64,000 bases of DNA, from assembly GCA_947503555.1 (NCBI GenBank), contig CANNEE010000017.1, forward strand, positions 52,382-116,381, in the 5' to 3' direction. How positions within the stretch are numbered: the stretch's first letter is position 1; each line of letters starts with the position of its first letter. The notes beneath the pieces were generated by a model. The model was not told the origin of the DNA, made no database searches, and saw nothing but the letters and a program-made list of their open reading frames with translations. The DNA is from an uncultured Shewanella sp. (GTDB taxonomy: Bacteria; Pseudomonadota; Gammaproteobacteria; Enterobacterales; Shewanellaceae). Below, in pieces: positions 9,088 to 19,494 of this stretch. A program made the translations under genes and the position numbers.

Positions 9088-10374
9088 ATGAAATTAGAGA
9101 TGATTTGTACTGGCGAAGAAGTTTTAGCTGGGCAGATAGTCGATACCAATGCCGCATGGTTTGCTAATGAGATGATGGAGCATGGCATTGAGGTTCAACG
9201 CAGGGTGACTGTAGGTGATCGCATGCAGGATCTTATTGCGGTTTTTCAAGAGCGTAGCATGCATGCCGATGTGATTTTGGTTAATGGTGGCTTAGGGCCA
9301 ACCAGTGATGATATGTCAGCCGAAGCTATGGCTAAAGCCAAGGGGGAAACCTTGGTGGAAAATGCTCTGTGGCGACAAACAATGGAAGCTTGGTTTGCTA
9401 AACATAACCGCCATATGGCAGAGAGTAATTTAAAGCAAGCTTGGTTGCCCGAGTCAGCCGTTATGATTGACAACCCAGTGGGTACGGCCTGTGGCTTCAG
9501 AGTTAAGCTTAACCGCGCTTGGCTCTATTTCACTCCTGGTGTGCCTTTTGAGTTTAAGCAGATGGTCCAGGAGCAGTTTTTGCCCTTTGTTCAGCAGGAG
9601 TTTGCGCTAAATGACAAAGTTGCCCTGACAAAGTTGTTAACCCTTGGTCATGGTGAGTCCATATTAGCCGACAAGCTTGAGGCTATTGAGCTTCCTGAGG
9701 GAATCACCTTAGGTTATCGCTCATCCATGCCCCATATTGAGATTAAAATATTCGCTCGAGGCGAAAAAGCCATTGGCTTGTTGCCTAGAGTGAGAAAGCA
9801 TGTGCGTGAGTTGCTGGGCAATGCCGCGGTGGCTGAGAATCGTATGAGTCTCGCCGAAGAGATACATCATAGGCTTAACGGCTCTGGTATGAGTTTGAGT
9901 GTAGCCGAATCTTGCACTGGCGGCATGATAGCCAGTCAGCTGGTGGCTTTTCCCGGTAGTTCATCTTATTTACATCAAGGACTAGTGACCTATAGCAATG
10001 AGTCCAAGGTGAAGGTGTTAGGTGTCGCGCCTCAGGTGCTAGATGATCATGGCGCCGTGTCTTTACCAACCGTTGAAGCTATGGCTAATGGCGCAAGGGA
10101 GTTGCTTGATAGTGATTTTGCCTTGGCTACCAGCGGCATTGCTGGTCCCGATGGTGGCACGCCAGAAAAGCCAGTGGGTACAGTGGCCATTGCGCTTGCA
10201 ACGCGAGGCAAAGTCTATAGCCAGATAGTGCAAATGCCGAGGCGCTCAAGAGACTTAGTGCGCAAACTTGCCAGTGCTATTGCATTTGACATGCTAAGAC
10301 GTGAGTTATTAGGTGAAGAGGTGGTTGTCGATTACGCTTCAATCTCGAGAGCTAAAGTCGCGCTCGCGTCTTAA
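9088..10374 (+). CDS. cinA: CinA family protein (nicotinamide-nucleotide amidohydrolase type)
   Basis: The 428-aa protein has two domains. An N-terminal molybdopterin-binding-like (COG1058) domain begins [21 protein letters not shown] and contains [10 protein letters not shown]. The C-terminal CinA domain, from about residue 260, contains SCTGG and VTYSNESK. Members deamidate NMN in pyridine nucleotide recycling, and the N-terminal domain can act as an ADP-ribose pyrophosphatase. I prefer the ATG at 9088, preceded by AAAAGGAT, over the in-frame ATG at 9061, because family proteins start at this point. Divergent from menD; overlaps the next gene by one base. Confidence 0.9.
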   Translation: MKLEMICTGEEVLAGQIVDTNAAWFANEMMEHGIEVQRRVTVGDRMQDLIAVFQERSMHADVILVNGGLGPTSDDMSAEAMAKAKGETLVENALWRQTMEAWFAKHNRHMAESNLKQAWLPESAVMIDNPVGTACGFRVKLNRAWLYFTPGVPFEFKQMVQEQFLPFVQQEFALNDKVALTKLLTLGHGESILADKLEAIELPEGITLGYRSSMPHIEIKIFARGEKAIGLLPRVRKHVRELLGNAAVAENRMSLAEEIHHRLNGSGMSLSVAESCTGGMIASQLVAFPGSSSYLHQGLVTYSNESKVKVLGVAPQVLDDHGAVSLPTVEAMANGARELLDSDFALATSGIAGPDGGTPEKPVGTVAIALATRGKVYSQIVQMPRRSRDLVRKLASAIAFDMLRRELLGEEVVVDYASISRAKVALAS

Positions 10375-10973
10375 TGCTAATAAGGAGTCGCTTTGTGATA
10401 TCAGTTTTTGCGAGAGCTAAGGCACAATTGAAACGCTTGCTGGCAGTGGTTTGCGCCTTCATCGTAAGTATTACGCTGACCGCCTGTATCAGCCAGTATA
10501 GCGTGAGCGAATCTGAGCTGGAGCAGTACTTAGATAATGAGGTGAAATTTGAGCTTAACGAAGGCTCTGGGTTATTTGGTATTCAGATGAAGCTCAATGA
10601 TATTCAGGTGCGCTTGGGGAATAAGCCCAATACCATGGCCGTTAATGCCGTAACTAAAGTCAGCCTGCAAAATCCGCTGTTGCCTGTCAGTACTAGCTTG
10701 AGTACCGAGTTTGAGGCTCAGCCTTGGTACGATGCTAGTGATCACAGTGTCTATTTGCGTAATCTGCAACTGGTAAAGGTTAAGTCTTCGCCAAGAGAGT
10801 TAGGGCAGGCGGTAGAAAACTTGGTTCCACAATTGATGACCTTTTTGCGCTATCAGTTAGAGCAGCAACCTGTGTATGTATTAGATACCAGTGATGAGAA
10901 TCAAGCCAAAATTGCCGAGCTGGTTTCTGAAATCAAAGTGCTACCAGGTGAAATGGTGTTTAAGTTTAAGTAA
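10374..10973 (+). CDS. DUF1439 lipoprotein (YceB-like)
   Basis: This 199-aa protein has an N-terminal hydrophobic signal and a lipobox (TLTAC), with the lipidated Cys near residue 38. The body resembles the DUF1439/YceB family of envelope lipoproteins: amphipathic beta-strands, with conserved SESELEQYLDNEVKFELNEG just after the signal. These fold like lipid-binding BPI/SMP-type barrels, but function is unknown. The start ATG shares a base with the cinA stop, so the two are likely co-transcribed. The signal is unusually long, and an internal start would also be compatible. Confidence 0.8.
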   Translation: MLIRSRFVISVFARAKAQLKRLLAVVCAFIVSITLTACISQYSVSESELEQYLDNEVKFELNEGSGLFGIQMKLNDIQVRLGNKPNTMAVNAVTKVSLQNPLLPVSTSLSTEFEAQPWYDASDHSVYLRNLQLVKVKSSPRELGQAVENLVPQLMTFLRYQLEQQPVYVLDTSDENQAKIAELVSEIKVLPGEMVFKFK

Positions 10974-10991
10974 CTTGAGGGATTAAAAAAG

Positions 10992-11029
10992 ATGCCCGCT
11001 AATAATGACGATTGTTAGCGGGCATTTTA
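10992..11029. terminator. Bidirectional terminator between the DUF1439 gene and ppc
   Basis: An 11-bp perfect stem ATGCCCGCTAA / TTAGCGGGCAT (10992-11002 and 11015-11025) is flanked by A on the left and T on the right. It can serve both convergent genes. Confidence 0.88.
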
Positions 11030-11035
11030 TTGATC

Positions 11036-13672
11036 TTAACCTGTATTACGCATTCCAGCAGCGACACCGGCTATGGTTAGCATCAGAGCCAATTCCACGT
11101 TCTCCGATGCGGCTTCTTCCTTACGAGTACGAGCAAGTAATTCGGTTTGGAGGAAGTTGAGCGGATCTATGTAGGGATTACGAAGCGACATAGATTCTCG
11201 AGTCCAATCGTTGTGGGACATCAAACACTCAGATTGAGTCAGGGCTAAAATCACCTCCTTGCCCTGTTTGAGTCGGCGTCTAAGCTCTACACCTAAATGA
11301 TGCAGTTCTGGTTCAACTAGGCAATCTTCATAGTATTTAGCGAGATGAGGCTCAGATTTGGCAAAGACCATCTCTAGCATAGAGATACGTGTCTTGAAGA
11401 AAGGCCAGTTCTTTTCCATCTCTTGTAATAGCGGAAGTTCACCGCGCTCAGATGCAGCGCTAAGTGCTTCACCAGACCCTAACCAAGCAGGTAGCATCAA
11501 ACGGTTTTGTGACCAAGCAAAGATCCATGGAATTGCCCTTAGGCTTTCAATTCCTCCATCGACACGGCGTTTGGCTGGGCGGCTACCTAGTGGCAGTTTG
11601 CCTAACTCAACTTCAGGTGTGGCACTGCGGAAGTACTCTACAAAGTCAGGTTCTTCTCTCACTATGGAGCGATAGGCTTTCACCGACTCTTTAGCCATAT
11701 TGGTGATGCACTCTCGCCATTCGGGTTTTGGCTCAGGTGGTGGCAATAGTGTGGCTTCCATCACTGCCGAGGTATAAAGGGCTAAGCTTTGTACCGCTAA
11801 TCTGTGTAAGCCAAACTTAAAGCGAATCATTTCGCCCTGTTCTGTTACCCGAATGCGGCCGGCGACTGAGCCAGGAGGCTGAGATAAAATCGCATCATGG
11901 GCTGGTCCGCCGCCACGGCCAATGGTACCGCCGCGGCCATGGAATAGAATGAGTTTAGTATCGGCTTCCTGACAAACTTGGACTAGCTGTTCCTGTGCTT
12001 GATATTGAGCCCAAGCTGCCGCCATAACACCAGCGTCTTTAGCCGAGTCTGAGTAGCCAATCATCACCTCTTGAGTGCCTTTAGTATAACCACGGTACCA
12101 GTCAATTTTCAGCAGTGATGAGATACAGTCGGCAGCAGAGTTGAGGTCGTCCAAGGTCTCAAACAGTGGCACCACACGCATAGGGTGCTGACAGCCGGTT
12201 TCTTTCAATAGTAGGAGCACTGCTAGTACATCCGAAGGCTGACTTGCCATAGAGATAACATAGGAGCCTAGCGCTTTTGGCGACTGTTTAGAGATAAGGC
12301 TACAAGTTGCTAAGACTTCGGCTACTTCATCTGAAGGTTGCCATGTGACAGGTAGTAGTGGACGCTTGCTGTTAAGTTCTCTTAGTAGGAAGGCTTGTTT
12401 TTCCTGCTCATCCCAATGGTCATAGCAGCCCATACCTAGGTAGCGGGTTAGCTCAGCTATCACATCACTATGACGGCTAGAGTCTTGACGAATATCGAGA
12501 CGCAGCATATGAATGCCAAAACAAGCTAGACGTCTAAGGGTGTTAAGCAAAGTGCCGTTGGCGATAAGACGCATACCCGAGTCACATAGGCTCTGGTACA
12601 TCATCATGAGTGGCTTTTTAAGATCGTCTTCTTGCCAGATCAGGTTACTCAATTCAGTTTCATAGGCATGACCGTCGATTCTGGCATTGAGATAATCTAT
12701 GGTACTTCTTAGTTTGAATCTGAGATCCCTTAACACGTCACGGTAAGGTTCGCGGCTATTCTGAGTATATTCAAGTAGTGCTTCGTTGGCCTCTTCCATC
12801 GATAGCTCGTTCATTAACGCTACTATGTCTTTAAGGTAGAGCCTTGCTGCGCAGTGACGGTTTCTATCTAATACTTCTTGAGTGACTTTAGCGGTAACGA
12901 AAGGATTGCCATCACGATCGCCGCCCATCCAGCTGGAGAAGCGGACTGGAGCGATATCGATAGGCAGTTGATGGCCAGTGCGCTCTTCTACTTGATCATT
13001 GAGTTGGCGCAGAAAGTCGGGAACAGCATGCCAAAGAGAGGTCTCTATGGTGCTTAGGCCCCAGCGAGCTTCATCGACCGGAGTCGGGCGCTCTGCTCGA
13101 ATCTCATTGGTATGCCAAATCTGAGCGATAAGTTGGCGTAGCTTTAGGGTTTGCTCATCTTTTTCCCTTGGGCTGAGCTGGTTGTTTTCCAGCTGAGCCA
13201 AGCAATCGATAATCGATGAGTATTTTTGAATCAGTGTACGGCGAGATATCTCTGTGGGATGTGCCGTTAATACTAAGTCGATATCTAGGTTTTCTAGACA
13301 CTCGAGCATCTGCTTTTCATCGGTTCTGCCATTGAGCATACGGTTTAGTAATAGCTCTACGGGATCCGGTACACACACCATTTCATCACAGGTGCGGCTT
13401 ATGGTATGAAATTGTTCGGCAATGTTCGCTAAATTTAAAAATTGATTGAAGGCTTTGGCGAATGGCACGAGCTCTTCATCTGGCAGTGCGGTCAGTAGTG
13501 CTAGCATCTGCTCTTTTGCCGCTATGTCTCCTTGACGAGATAATTTGGCGAGTTGTCTGATTTGCTCGATCTTATCGAGAAATTCTTCGCCAAGGTGGGT
13601 GCGCATAGTGTCACCCAAAATTTGCCCTAAGGTACCGACATTAGATCTTAATGACGCATACATATCTGTCAT
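11036..13672 (-). CDS. ppc: Phosphoenolpyruvate carboxylase
   Basis: PEP carboxylase replenishes oxaloacetate from PEP and bicarbonate. The 878-aa protein has catalytic H138 in LTAHPTE, the glycine-rich loop [19 protein letters not shown], and the conserved C-terminus ending MRNTG. Length is standard for the gammaproteobacterial enzyme. It is a single-gene unit ending at a bidirectional terminator, with a 342-bp upstream gap that should hold its promoter. Confidence 0.98.
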   Translation of the reverse strand: MTDMYASLRSNVGTLGQILGDTMRTHLGEEFLDKIEQIRQLAKLSRQGDIAAKEQMLALLTALPDEELVPFAKAFNQFLNLANIAEQFHTISRTCDEMVCVPDPVELLLNRMLNGRTDEKQMLECLENLDIDLVLTAHPTEISRRTLIQKYSSIIDCLAQLENNQLSPREKDEQTLKLRQLIAQIWHTNEIRAERPTPVDEARWGLSTIETSLWHAVPDFLRQLNDQVEERTGHQLPIDIAPVRFSSWMGGDRDGNPFVTAKVTQEVLDRNRHCAARLYLKDIVALMNELSMEEANEALLEYTQNSREPYRDVLRDLRFKLRSTIDYLNARIDGHAYETELSNLIWQEDDLKKPLMMMYQSLCDSGMRLIANGTLLNTLRRLACFGIHMLRLDIRQDSSRHSDVIAELTRYLGMGCYDHWDEQEKQAFLLRELNSKRPLLPVTWQPSDEVAEVLATCSLISKQSPKALGSYVISMASQPSDVLAVLLLLKETGCQHPMRVVPLFETLDDLNSAADCISSLLKIDWYRGYTKGTQEVMIGYSDSAKDAGVMAAAWAQYQAQEQLVQVCQEADTKLILFHGRGGTIGRGGGPAHDAILSQPPGSVAGRIRVTEQGEMIRFKFGLHRLAVQSLALYTSAVMEATLLPPPEPKPEWRECITNMAKESVKAYRSIVREEPDFVEYFRSATPEVELGKLPLGSRPAKRRVDGGIESLRAIPWIFAWSQNRLMLPAWLGSGEALSAASERGELPLLQEMEKNWPFFKTRISMLEMVFAKSEPHLAKYYEDCLVEPELHHLGVELRRRLKQGKEVILALTQSECLMSHNDWTRESMSLRNPYIDPLNFLQTELLARTRKEEAASENVELALMLTIAGVAAGMRNTG

Positions 13673-14014
13673 ATGTCACTCCAGATTATTTTGCTAACTA
13701 ACTTATATTTGCCGGCTTTTCTAGTTATAAATTGAAAGCCGAACTATATGAGATTTAAGAAAATTATTATTAGGGTACAAGCAGTTGAACGTCTTCGTTT
13801 TCGTGTGCCGAAGTACGCAGGGAGGAATTAAGCCTCTTCAGACATCCATTCACAATAGCGAGCAATTTTTCTCGGGTCAATAAGTGCCGAGTAACAATTA
13901 TTGTATGAGTTTGTGCTGAATGGTTTATTTTATGTTTATTTAGGTTTTGCTAAACTTTTCATAACAGTATGACCATCATTACTTTTTTATCACCCAAAGC
14001 TAAGAGTGCTCAGT
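13673..14014. other. 342-bp intergenic region upstream of ppc
   Basis: This stretch lies between the ppc start and the argE stop, both minus strand. It is A/T-rich with short hairpins (for example GAGG/CCTC near 13821-13835 and CTCGG/CCGAG near 13870-13892). It should contain the ppc promoter, but I could not pick a convincing one, and there is no ORF worth calling. Confidence 0.5.
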
Positions 14015-15178
14015 CTATTTGATGCAGGCGTGAAAAATTAAATTTTTCAATAAGCTGACCGTGGGTTTGATAAATGCCGTGTCTAAATACTCATTTGGCT
14101 GGTGAGCTTGCTCAATACTTCCTGGTCCCAATACTAAAGTCTGACAACCTAACTGCTTAATATAAGGCGCTTCGGTGGCATAGTTGACGACTTGAGGTTC
14201 ATTTTGACTGTATTGGGCAACAATTTGAGTCCAAGGGTTATCTTTATCATCGGCAAATGGCTCAGAGCCTGGATAAAGCTCTGTGATCTCAATGCTTCCA
14301 GGATACTGAGTTTGTATGGGAGCGAGAGCTTGGCTGATCATATAAGTGAGCTGCTCGAGTGGCATACCGGGAAGAGGGCGAATATCCAGATGCAGATCGC
14401 AGCAGCCACAAATTCGGTTAGCGGCGTCACCGCCATGGACATGACCAAAGTTCATCGTCGGATAGGGAACGCTAAAGGCGGGCTCATGGTAGTTTTCTGC
14501 CAGAGTTTGTTTGAGCTGTAACAGTGCAGCAATCACCTTATGCATGACTTCAATCGCGTTAAGCCCTCTTTCTGGATCGGAAGAGTGGCCGCTACGACCT
14601 GTGACTCTAATGCCTTGAGCTAGATGCCCCTTATGCATATAGACGGGCTTAAGGCTGGTGGGCTCGCCGATAATGGCGTAATCGGGGGCAATCGATTTTG
14701 CCTTGGCAAATGCTTTAGCGCCATTCATGGTGGTCTCTTCATCGGCGCTCGCTAGAATATGTAACGGGCGTTTAAGCTGATTTAATGGGAGGTCTTTCAA
14801 AGCTGCAACAATGAGTGCGAAAAACCCTTTCATATCGCAGGTGCCTAAGCCATACCAAAGGTTATCTTTTTCTGTCAGACGAAATGGGTTTTGTGCCCAT
14901 CCATTTTCATCATAGGGGACAGTATCTGTGTGCCCGGCTAATAGTAGGCCGCCTTTTCCTGTACCAATAGAAGCGATAAGGTTTTGTTTACCTCGGCTAT
15001 TCTCAACTTTTTGAGTGGTGCAGGTGAATCCGAGATCGCTATACCAGTCGTGGAGGAGCTCAATCACACCTTGATTGCTCATATCTAGATCTGCTTCTAG
15101 TGCACTAATCGATGGTGTCGCTATGAGTTGTTCAAAGCAGTCTTTAGTGTCTAACTTATCTAGATGTGACTTACCCAT
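14015..15178 (-). CDS. argE: Acetylornithine deacetylase
   Basis: ArgE hydrolyses N-acetylornithine to ornithine in the linear arginine pathway. The 387-aa M20-family metallopeptidase has the first metal His in LAGHTDTVPYDENGW, the bridging Asp in GLGTCDMKGFF, the general base Glu pair in ASADEET, and IGEPTS. It is divergent from argCBFGH across a 267-bp control region carrying ARG-box-like sites close to its own start. Its presence, with no argJ here, points to the linear pathway. Confidence 0.96.
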   Translation of the reverse strand: MGKSHLDKLDTKDCFEQLIATPSISALEADLDMSNQGVIELLHDWYSDLGFTCTTQKVENSRGKQNLIASIGTGKGGLLLAGHTDTVPYDENGWAQNPFRLTEKDNLWYGLGTCDMKGFFALIVAALKDLPLNQLKRPLHILASADEETTMNGAKAFAKAKSIAPDYAIIGEPTSLKPVYMHKGHLAQGIRVTGRSGHSSDPERGLNAIEVMHKVIAALLQLKQTLAENYHEPAFSVPYPTMNFGHVHGGDAANRICGCCDLHLDIRPLPGMPLEQLTYMISQALAPIQTQYPGSIEITELYPGSEPFADDKDNPWTQIVAQYSQNEPQVVNYATEAPYIKQLGCQTLVLGPGSIEQAHQPNEYLDTAFIKPTVSLLKNLIFHACIK

Positions 15179-15197
15179 AGCTTTGACTCCTTGTTGT

Positions 15198-15232
15198 AAA
15201 ATATTAATTCAAAAATATTGCATAAATAAATA
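15198..15232. promoter_or_regulatory. Tandem ARG-box-like operators (ArgR)
   Basis: Box 1 at 15198-15211 (AAAATATTAATTCA) matches the ArgR core TGAATWWWWATTCA at 12 of 14 positions. Box 2 at 15219-15232 matches about 9 of 14. Their centres are 21 bp apart, the spacing known for paired ARG boxes. They lie 20-54 bp upstream of argE in the argE-argC gap. The second box is weak, so this is a moderate call. Confidence 0.5.
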
Positions 15233-15445
15233 ATCGTGTTAGTCTAACAAACAGCGAAAATATCCACCATGTTTTTTTAACCACTAGATACACAAATTGG
15301 TATGAGACTTATTGCTTATGTGTAACCAGCTTAACCACCATCAGCTCCGACGATAATCCATTCAGTTTGACCCCGTGCCAGCAGTTTTCATACTGCCCCT
15401 ATATTTTTTGTCTATCCTTGAACTTATTTAAATAGAAGCATCCAG

Positions 15446-16426
15446 ATGAAACAGATTGCAATAGTTGGAGCCAGTGGCTACACAGGCGCTCAAATTACCT
15501 CGCTTATCGAAGCCGAAGCTAGCTTTAGTGTTTATGGCCTCTATGTGTCAGAGAATAGTTTAGATAAGGGCAAAATGCTTAGTGCGTTATACCCAAGCTA
15601 TATCAATTTGAACTATCAACTAAACCCCTTAACAGATATTGCTAAGGCAGACATAGTCGCTCAATGCGATGCAGTGGTATTAGCAACGGATCATAAAGTG
15701 AGTCTGCATCTAGCCGCTTACTTTTACCAGCAAGGGTTAGCCGTATTCGATTTAAGTGGTGCGTACAGATTTAACGAGCTGTTTCAATACCCTAAGTGGT
15801 ATGGCTTTGAACATGACTACCCCGAAGTTTTAAACAAGGCTGTTTATGGTTTAGCCGAGTGGAACAGTGAACAGATTAAAGCGTCATCTTTAATCGCTGT
15901 GCCGGGTTGCTACCCAACAGCATCGCTATTGGCACTTAAACCTTTGTCTCATTTAATGACAAGTACCTTACCTGTTATTAATGCTGTGAGTGGAGTGACA
16001 GGCGCAGGACGTAAAGCTCAGTTACATACCAGTTTCTGTGAAGTCAGCCTGACACCCTATGGTGTGCTTGGTCATAGGCATCAGCCTGAAATTGCCACTC
16101 AGCTGGGGCAAGAAGTGATTTTTACGCCTCATTTAGGCAATTTTAAACGGGGTATCTTGGCGACTATCACAGTACAGCTTCAGCCTGGCACCAAGATCGA
16201 TGATGTGGAATTGGCTTATCAAAAGTATGCGGATACGCCGCTGGTCAATGTCGCGGCAAATCAGTTTCCCAAAATTGATGATGTGGTGCATACCCCCCAT
16301 TGCTTGATTGGTTGGAAGTTTGATGCCAGCACTGGCTATCTGGTTGTTGCCAGCGCGATAGACAATTTGATGAAAGGTGCTGCTAGTCAAGCTTTGCAGT
16401 GCATAAAAATTCATTACGGTGTTTAG
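15446..16426 (+). CDS. argC: N-acetyl-gamma-glutamyl-phosphate reductase
   Basis: ArgC reduces N-acetylglutamyl phosphate to the semialdehyde using NADPH. The 326-aa protein starts with a Rossmann motif ([11 protein letters not shown], residues 6-16) and has the catalytic Cys at C155 in [11 protein letters not shown] conserved His-rich GHRHQPEI follows. First gene of argCBFGH. Its ATG follows a purine-rich stretch (AATAGAAGCATCCAG). Length is typical. Confidence 0.97.
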   Translation: MKQIAIVGASGYTGAQITSLIEAEASFSVYGLYVSENSLDKGKMLSALYPSYINLNYQLNPLTDIAKADIVAQCDAVVLATDHKVSLHLAAYFYQQGLAVFDLSGAYRFNELFQYPKWYGFEHDYPEVLNKAVYGLAEWNSEQIKASSLIAVPGCYPTASLLALKPLSHLMTSTLPVINAVSGVTGAGRKAQLHTSFCEVSLTPYGVLGHRHQPEIATQLGQEVIFTPHLGNFKRGILATITVQLQPGTKIDDVELAYQKYADTPLVNVAANQFPKIDDVVHTPHCLIGWKFDASTGYLVVASAIDNLMKGAASQALQCIKIHYGV

Positions 16427-16440
16427 GGAGCAAGAAGAGT

Positions 16441-17229
16441 ATGTCAAAGTTGCAAAAGGTATTAGTACTCAAGGTTGGTGGTGCACTGCTTCAATGTGAG
16501 ATGGGGCTTGATCGTTTGATGCAAACTGCCGCCCAGCTCCTTGCTCAAGGGCAAAAAGTGGTTGTGGTACACGGTGGAGGTTACTTGGTTGAGCAACAAC
16601 TTGAAGCCAACGGTATGCAGACCACAAAGTATCAAGGGCTTAGAGTCACACCTGCTGAGCAGATGCCTGTGGTTGCCGGTGCGCTTGCGGGAACCTCAAA
16701 CAAACTGCTGCAAGGTGCCGCAAAAAAAGCCGGAGTAACCAGTTTAGGAATGAGTCTGGCTGATGCTGATTTAGTTACTGCGAAAGTGAAAGATGAACAG
16801 CTGGGTATGGTTGGCGAAGTGGAGCCTGCCGATGGGAGTTATTTAGAGTTCATTTTAGATAAGGGCTGGATGCCGATCATTAGCTCAATTGCCGTTAGCC
16901 AAGATGGTGAGCTGCTTAATGTGAATGCAGATCAAGCAGCAACTGCTATTGCCAAGCTGGTTTCGGGTCAGCTTATTCTGCTTTCTGATGTTTCAGGCGT
17001 ATTGGACGGTAAAGGTCAACTGCTTAGCTCTTTAAATGCGCAGGAGATTGATGAGCTGATTAAGCTTGGTGTTATTGAAAGTGGCATGCGAGTCAAAGTT
17101 GAAGCTGCGCTGGAAGTGGCTAATGCTATGCAGCAAGCTGTTCAAGTTGCCTCATGGCGCGATGCACAGCAGTTAAAAGATTTAGCCCAAGGCTTAGCCA
17201 TTGGCACCCAAATTCAACCCTCAGTTTAA
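16441..17229 (+). CDS. argB: Acetylglutamate kinase
   Basis: ArgB phosphorylates N-acetylglutamate. The 262-aa amino-acid-kinase-fold protein shows LKVGGALLQ, the glycine-rich VVHGGG, and the late ATP-binding segment LLSDVSGVLDGKG. I start it at ATG 16441, just after argC. An in-frame ATG at 16399 would overlap argC by 28 bases and add residues not typical of the family. Second gene of the arg operon. Confidence 0.96.
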   Translation: MSKLQKVLVLKVGGALLQCEMGLDRLMQTAAQLLAQGQKVVVVHGGGYLVEQQLEANGMQTTKYQGLRVTPAEQMPVVAGALAGTSNKLLQGAAKKAGVTSLGMSLADADLVTAKVKDEQLGMVGEVEPADGSYLEFILDKGWMPIISSIAVSQDGELLNVNADQAATAIAKLVSGQLILLSDVSGVLDGKGQLLSSLNAQEIDELIKLGVIESGMRVKVEAALEVANAMQQAVQVASWRDAQQLKDLAQGLAIGTQIQPSV

Positions 17230-17253
17230 TTATCGAGTAAAAGGAAGATTGCC

Positions 17254-18165
17254 GTGGAACATTTATTGTCTTTGAAAAATTTGTCACAGCAGCAGTTACT
17301 TGAGCTGTTGGGGCTTGCTCAGAAAATAAAGGCGAACCCTGCTGAATATAATCAGGCTTTAGCTGGCAAGAGTGTGGTGATGTTATTTGAAAAACCTTCT
17401 TTGCGTACTCGAGTCAGTTTCGATATTGGTATTAATAAGTTAGGTGGTCATGTGGTTTACCTAGACCAACAAAATGGTGCTCTAGGTAAACGTGAGCCGG
17501 TCAAGGACTTTGCCACCAATATTTCATGTTGGGCCGATGCCATAGTGGCAAGGGTGTTTTCTCATTCCACTGTTGCAGAGCTTGCTAGTGCGGGCAGTGT
17601 GCCTGTGATTAATGCGCTATGTGACCTTTACCATCCCTGTCAGGGGCTTGCCGACTTTCTTACTTTAACCGAACGCTTTGGTGATGTTAGCCAAGTGAAG
17701 CTTGCCTATGTTGGTGATGGTAATAATGTGACTCACTCACTTATGTATGGCGCTGCGATTTTAGGTGCGCAAATGACAGTGCTGTGCCCTCCGGGTCGTT
17801 TCCCTGATGGGCAGGTGGTAATTGAGGCTCAAGCACTTGCTAAGGCCAATGGTGGTAGCCTGATATTGACCTCTGAACCTGAGGCGTTAGGTCAGCAAGA
17901 TGCCATCTATACCGATACTTGGATTTCCATGGGTGATGATACTGACTTAGATGATATCAAAGCCAAATTTAGCCCTTACCAAGTCAACACCCCAATGATG
18001 GAACAAGCTGGAGCTAAGTATTTTATGCACTGCTTGCCAGCCTATCGAGAAGTCGAGGTCACTGCTGAGGTTGTGGACGGTGAACAATCTTTAATTTTGC
18101 AACAAGCTGAAAATCGTATGCATGCACAAAATGCTGTGCTTGTGACGCTACTAAGTCAGCAATAG
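17254..18165 (+). CDS. argF: Ornithine carbamoyltransferase
   Basis: ArgF joins carbamoyl phosphate to ornithine, giving citrulline. The 303-aa protein has the carbamoyl-phosphate site FEKPSLRTRVSF, the HP-type motif in CDLYHPCQGLAD, DGNNVTHSL, and the ornithine-site HCLPAY near residue 265. The start is GTG at 17254, preceded by AAGGAAG at a good distance. Compared with the E. coli enzyme, the STRTR motif reads SLRTR, a common variant in the shorter OTC group. Confidence 0.96.
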   Translation: MEHLLSLKNLSQQQLLELLGLAQKIKANPAEYNQALAGKSVVMLFEKPSLRTRVSFDIGINKLGGHVVYLDQQNGALGKREPVKDFATNISCWADAIVARVFSHSTVAELASAGSVPVINALCDLYHPCQGLADFLTLTERFGDVSQVKLAYVGDGNNVTHSLMYGAAILGAQMTVLCPPGRFPDGQVVIEAQALAKANGGSLILTSEPEALGQQDAIYTDTWISMGDDTDLDDIKAKFSPYQVNTPMMEQAGAKYFMHCLPAYREVEVTAEVVDGEQSLILQQAENRMHAQNAVLVTLLSQQ

Positions 18166-18221
18166 AAACAGATTAAAAAGCCAATAGTGAGATTGGCAAT
18201 CAATAGAATTGGGAAGAGATT

Positions 18222-19439
18222 ATGTCAAACAATCAAGCAAGTGTGAAAAAGGTAGTGCTGGCCTATTCGGGTGGTTTAGATACTTCGGCGATTATTCCTT
18301 GGCTTAAGGAAACCTATGATAATTGTGAGATCGTGGCCTTTTGTGCTGATGTGGGTCAAGGTGAAGAGGAGCTGATTGGCCTTGAAGAGAAGGCGTTAGC
18401 TTCAGGTGCCAGTGAGTGCCATATTGTCGATCTGAAAGAGGAGCTGGTGGCGGATTATATCTATCCGACTATTGCCACAGGTGCTATCTACGAAGGGACT
18501 TATCTACTGGGTACTTCGATGGCGCGTCCTATTATTGCGAAGGCGCAGGTGGAAGTGGCTCGTAAAGTCGGCGCCGATGCCCTGTGTCATGGTTGTACCG
18601 GTAAAGGTAACGATCAGGTTCGTTTTGAAGGCTGCTTTGCAGCACTTGCACCGGATTTAAAGGTTATTGCTCCTTGGCGTGAGTGGGAGATGGTCAGTCG
18701 TGAGGATCTGCTAGATTACTTAGCAGAGCGTAACATCGCAACCACAGCCTCTGCGACTAAGATCTATAGTCGTGATGCTAATGCTTGGCATATTTCCCAT
18801 GAAGGTGGCGAACTAGAAGATCCTTGGAATGAGCCCACAAAAGATGTGTGGACCATGACGGTTGCGCCTGAAGATGCGCCTGATAAGCCAGAATATGTAG
18901 AGCTATCGATTGAAAATGCCCGTGTCACTAAGGTGAATGGTCAGGCGCTTTCACCTTATGCCGCGCTGATGTTGCTTAATGATATTGCGGGTGCCCATGG
19001 TGTGGGTCGTATCGATATTACCGAAAACCGTTTGGTGGGAATGAAGTCCCGTGGTTGTTATGAAACGCCAGGCGGCACAGTGATGTTTGCTGCTCTGCGT
19101 GCTATCGAAGAGTTAGTGCTAGATAAGTCGAGCCGTGAGTGGCGTGAGCAGATTGGCGCACAGATGTCGCATCTTGTTTACGATGGTCGTTGGTTCACGC
19201 CTTTGTGTGAGTCTTTATTGGCGGCATCAGAATCTCTAGCAGCACTTTCCAATGGTGATGTGGTGATCAAGTTGTATAAAGGCCAAGCTAGCGTGGTGAA
19301 GAAACGTTCTCCTAATAGCCTTTACTCTGAAGAGTTCGCCACCTTTGGTGAAGATGATGTTTATAACCAAAAGGATGCGGAAGGCTTTATTCGTCTCTAC
19401 TCTCTGGCGAGCCGAATTCGGGCGCTACATAGCAAATAA
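18222..19439 (+). CDS. argG: Argininosuccinate synthase
   Basis: ArgG condenses citrulline and aspartate with ATP. The 405-aa protein has the PP-loop AYSGGLDTS (14-22), the conserved [13 protein letters not shown], and the C-terminal GRWFTPL. Length matches the shorter type-1 enzyme. Fourth gene of the arg operon, with a 56-bp gap after argF. Confidence 0.97.
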   Translation: MSNNQASVKKVVLAYSGGLDTSAIIPWLKETYDNCEIVAFCADVGQGEEELIGLEEKALASGASECHIVDLKEELVADYIYPTIATGAIYEGTYLLGTSMARPIIAKAQVEVARKVGADALCHGCTGKGNDQVRFEGCFAALAPDLKVIAPWREWEMVSREDLLDYLAERNIATTASATKIYSRDANAWHISHEGGELEDPWNEPTKDVWTMTVAPEDAPDKPEYVELSIENARVTKVNGQALSPYAALMLLNDIAGAHGVGRIDITENRLVGMKSRGCYETPGGTVMFAALRAIEELVLDKSSREWREQIGAQMSHLVYDGRWFTPLCESLLAASESLAALSNGDVVIKLYKGQASVVKKRSPNSLYSEEFATFGEDDVYNQKDAEGFIRLYSLASRIRALHSK

Positions 19440-19494
19440 CTTGGTTTTCTATTTGGGAGCTGTGCTCCCGCTATAACTCAATTGGAGAAGTATC

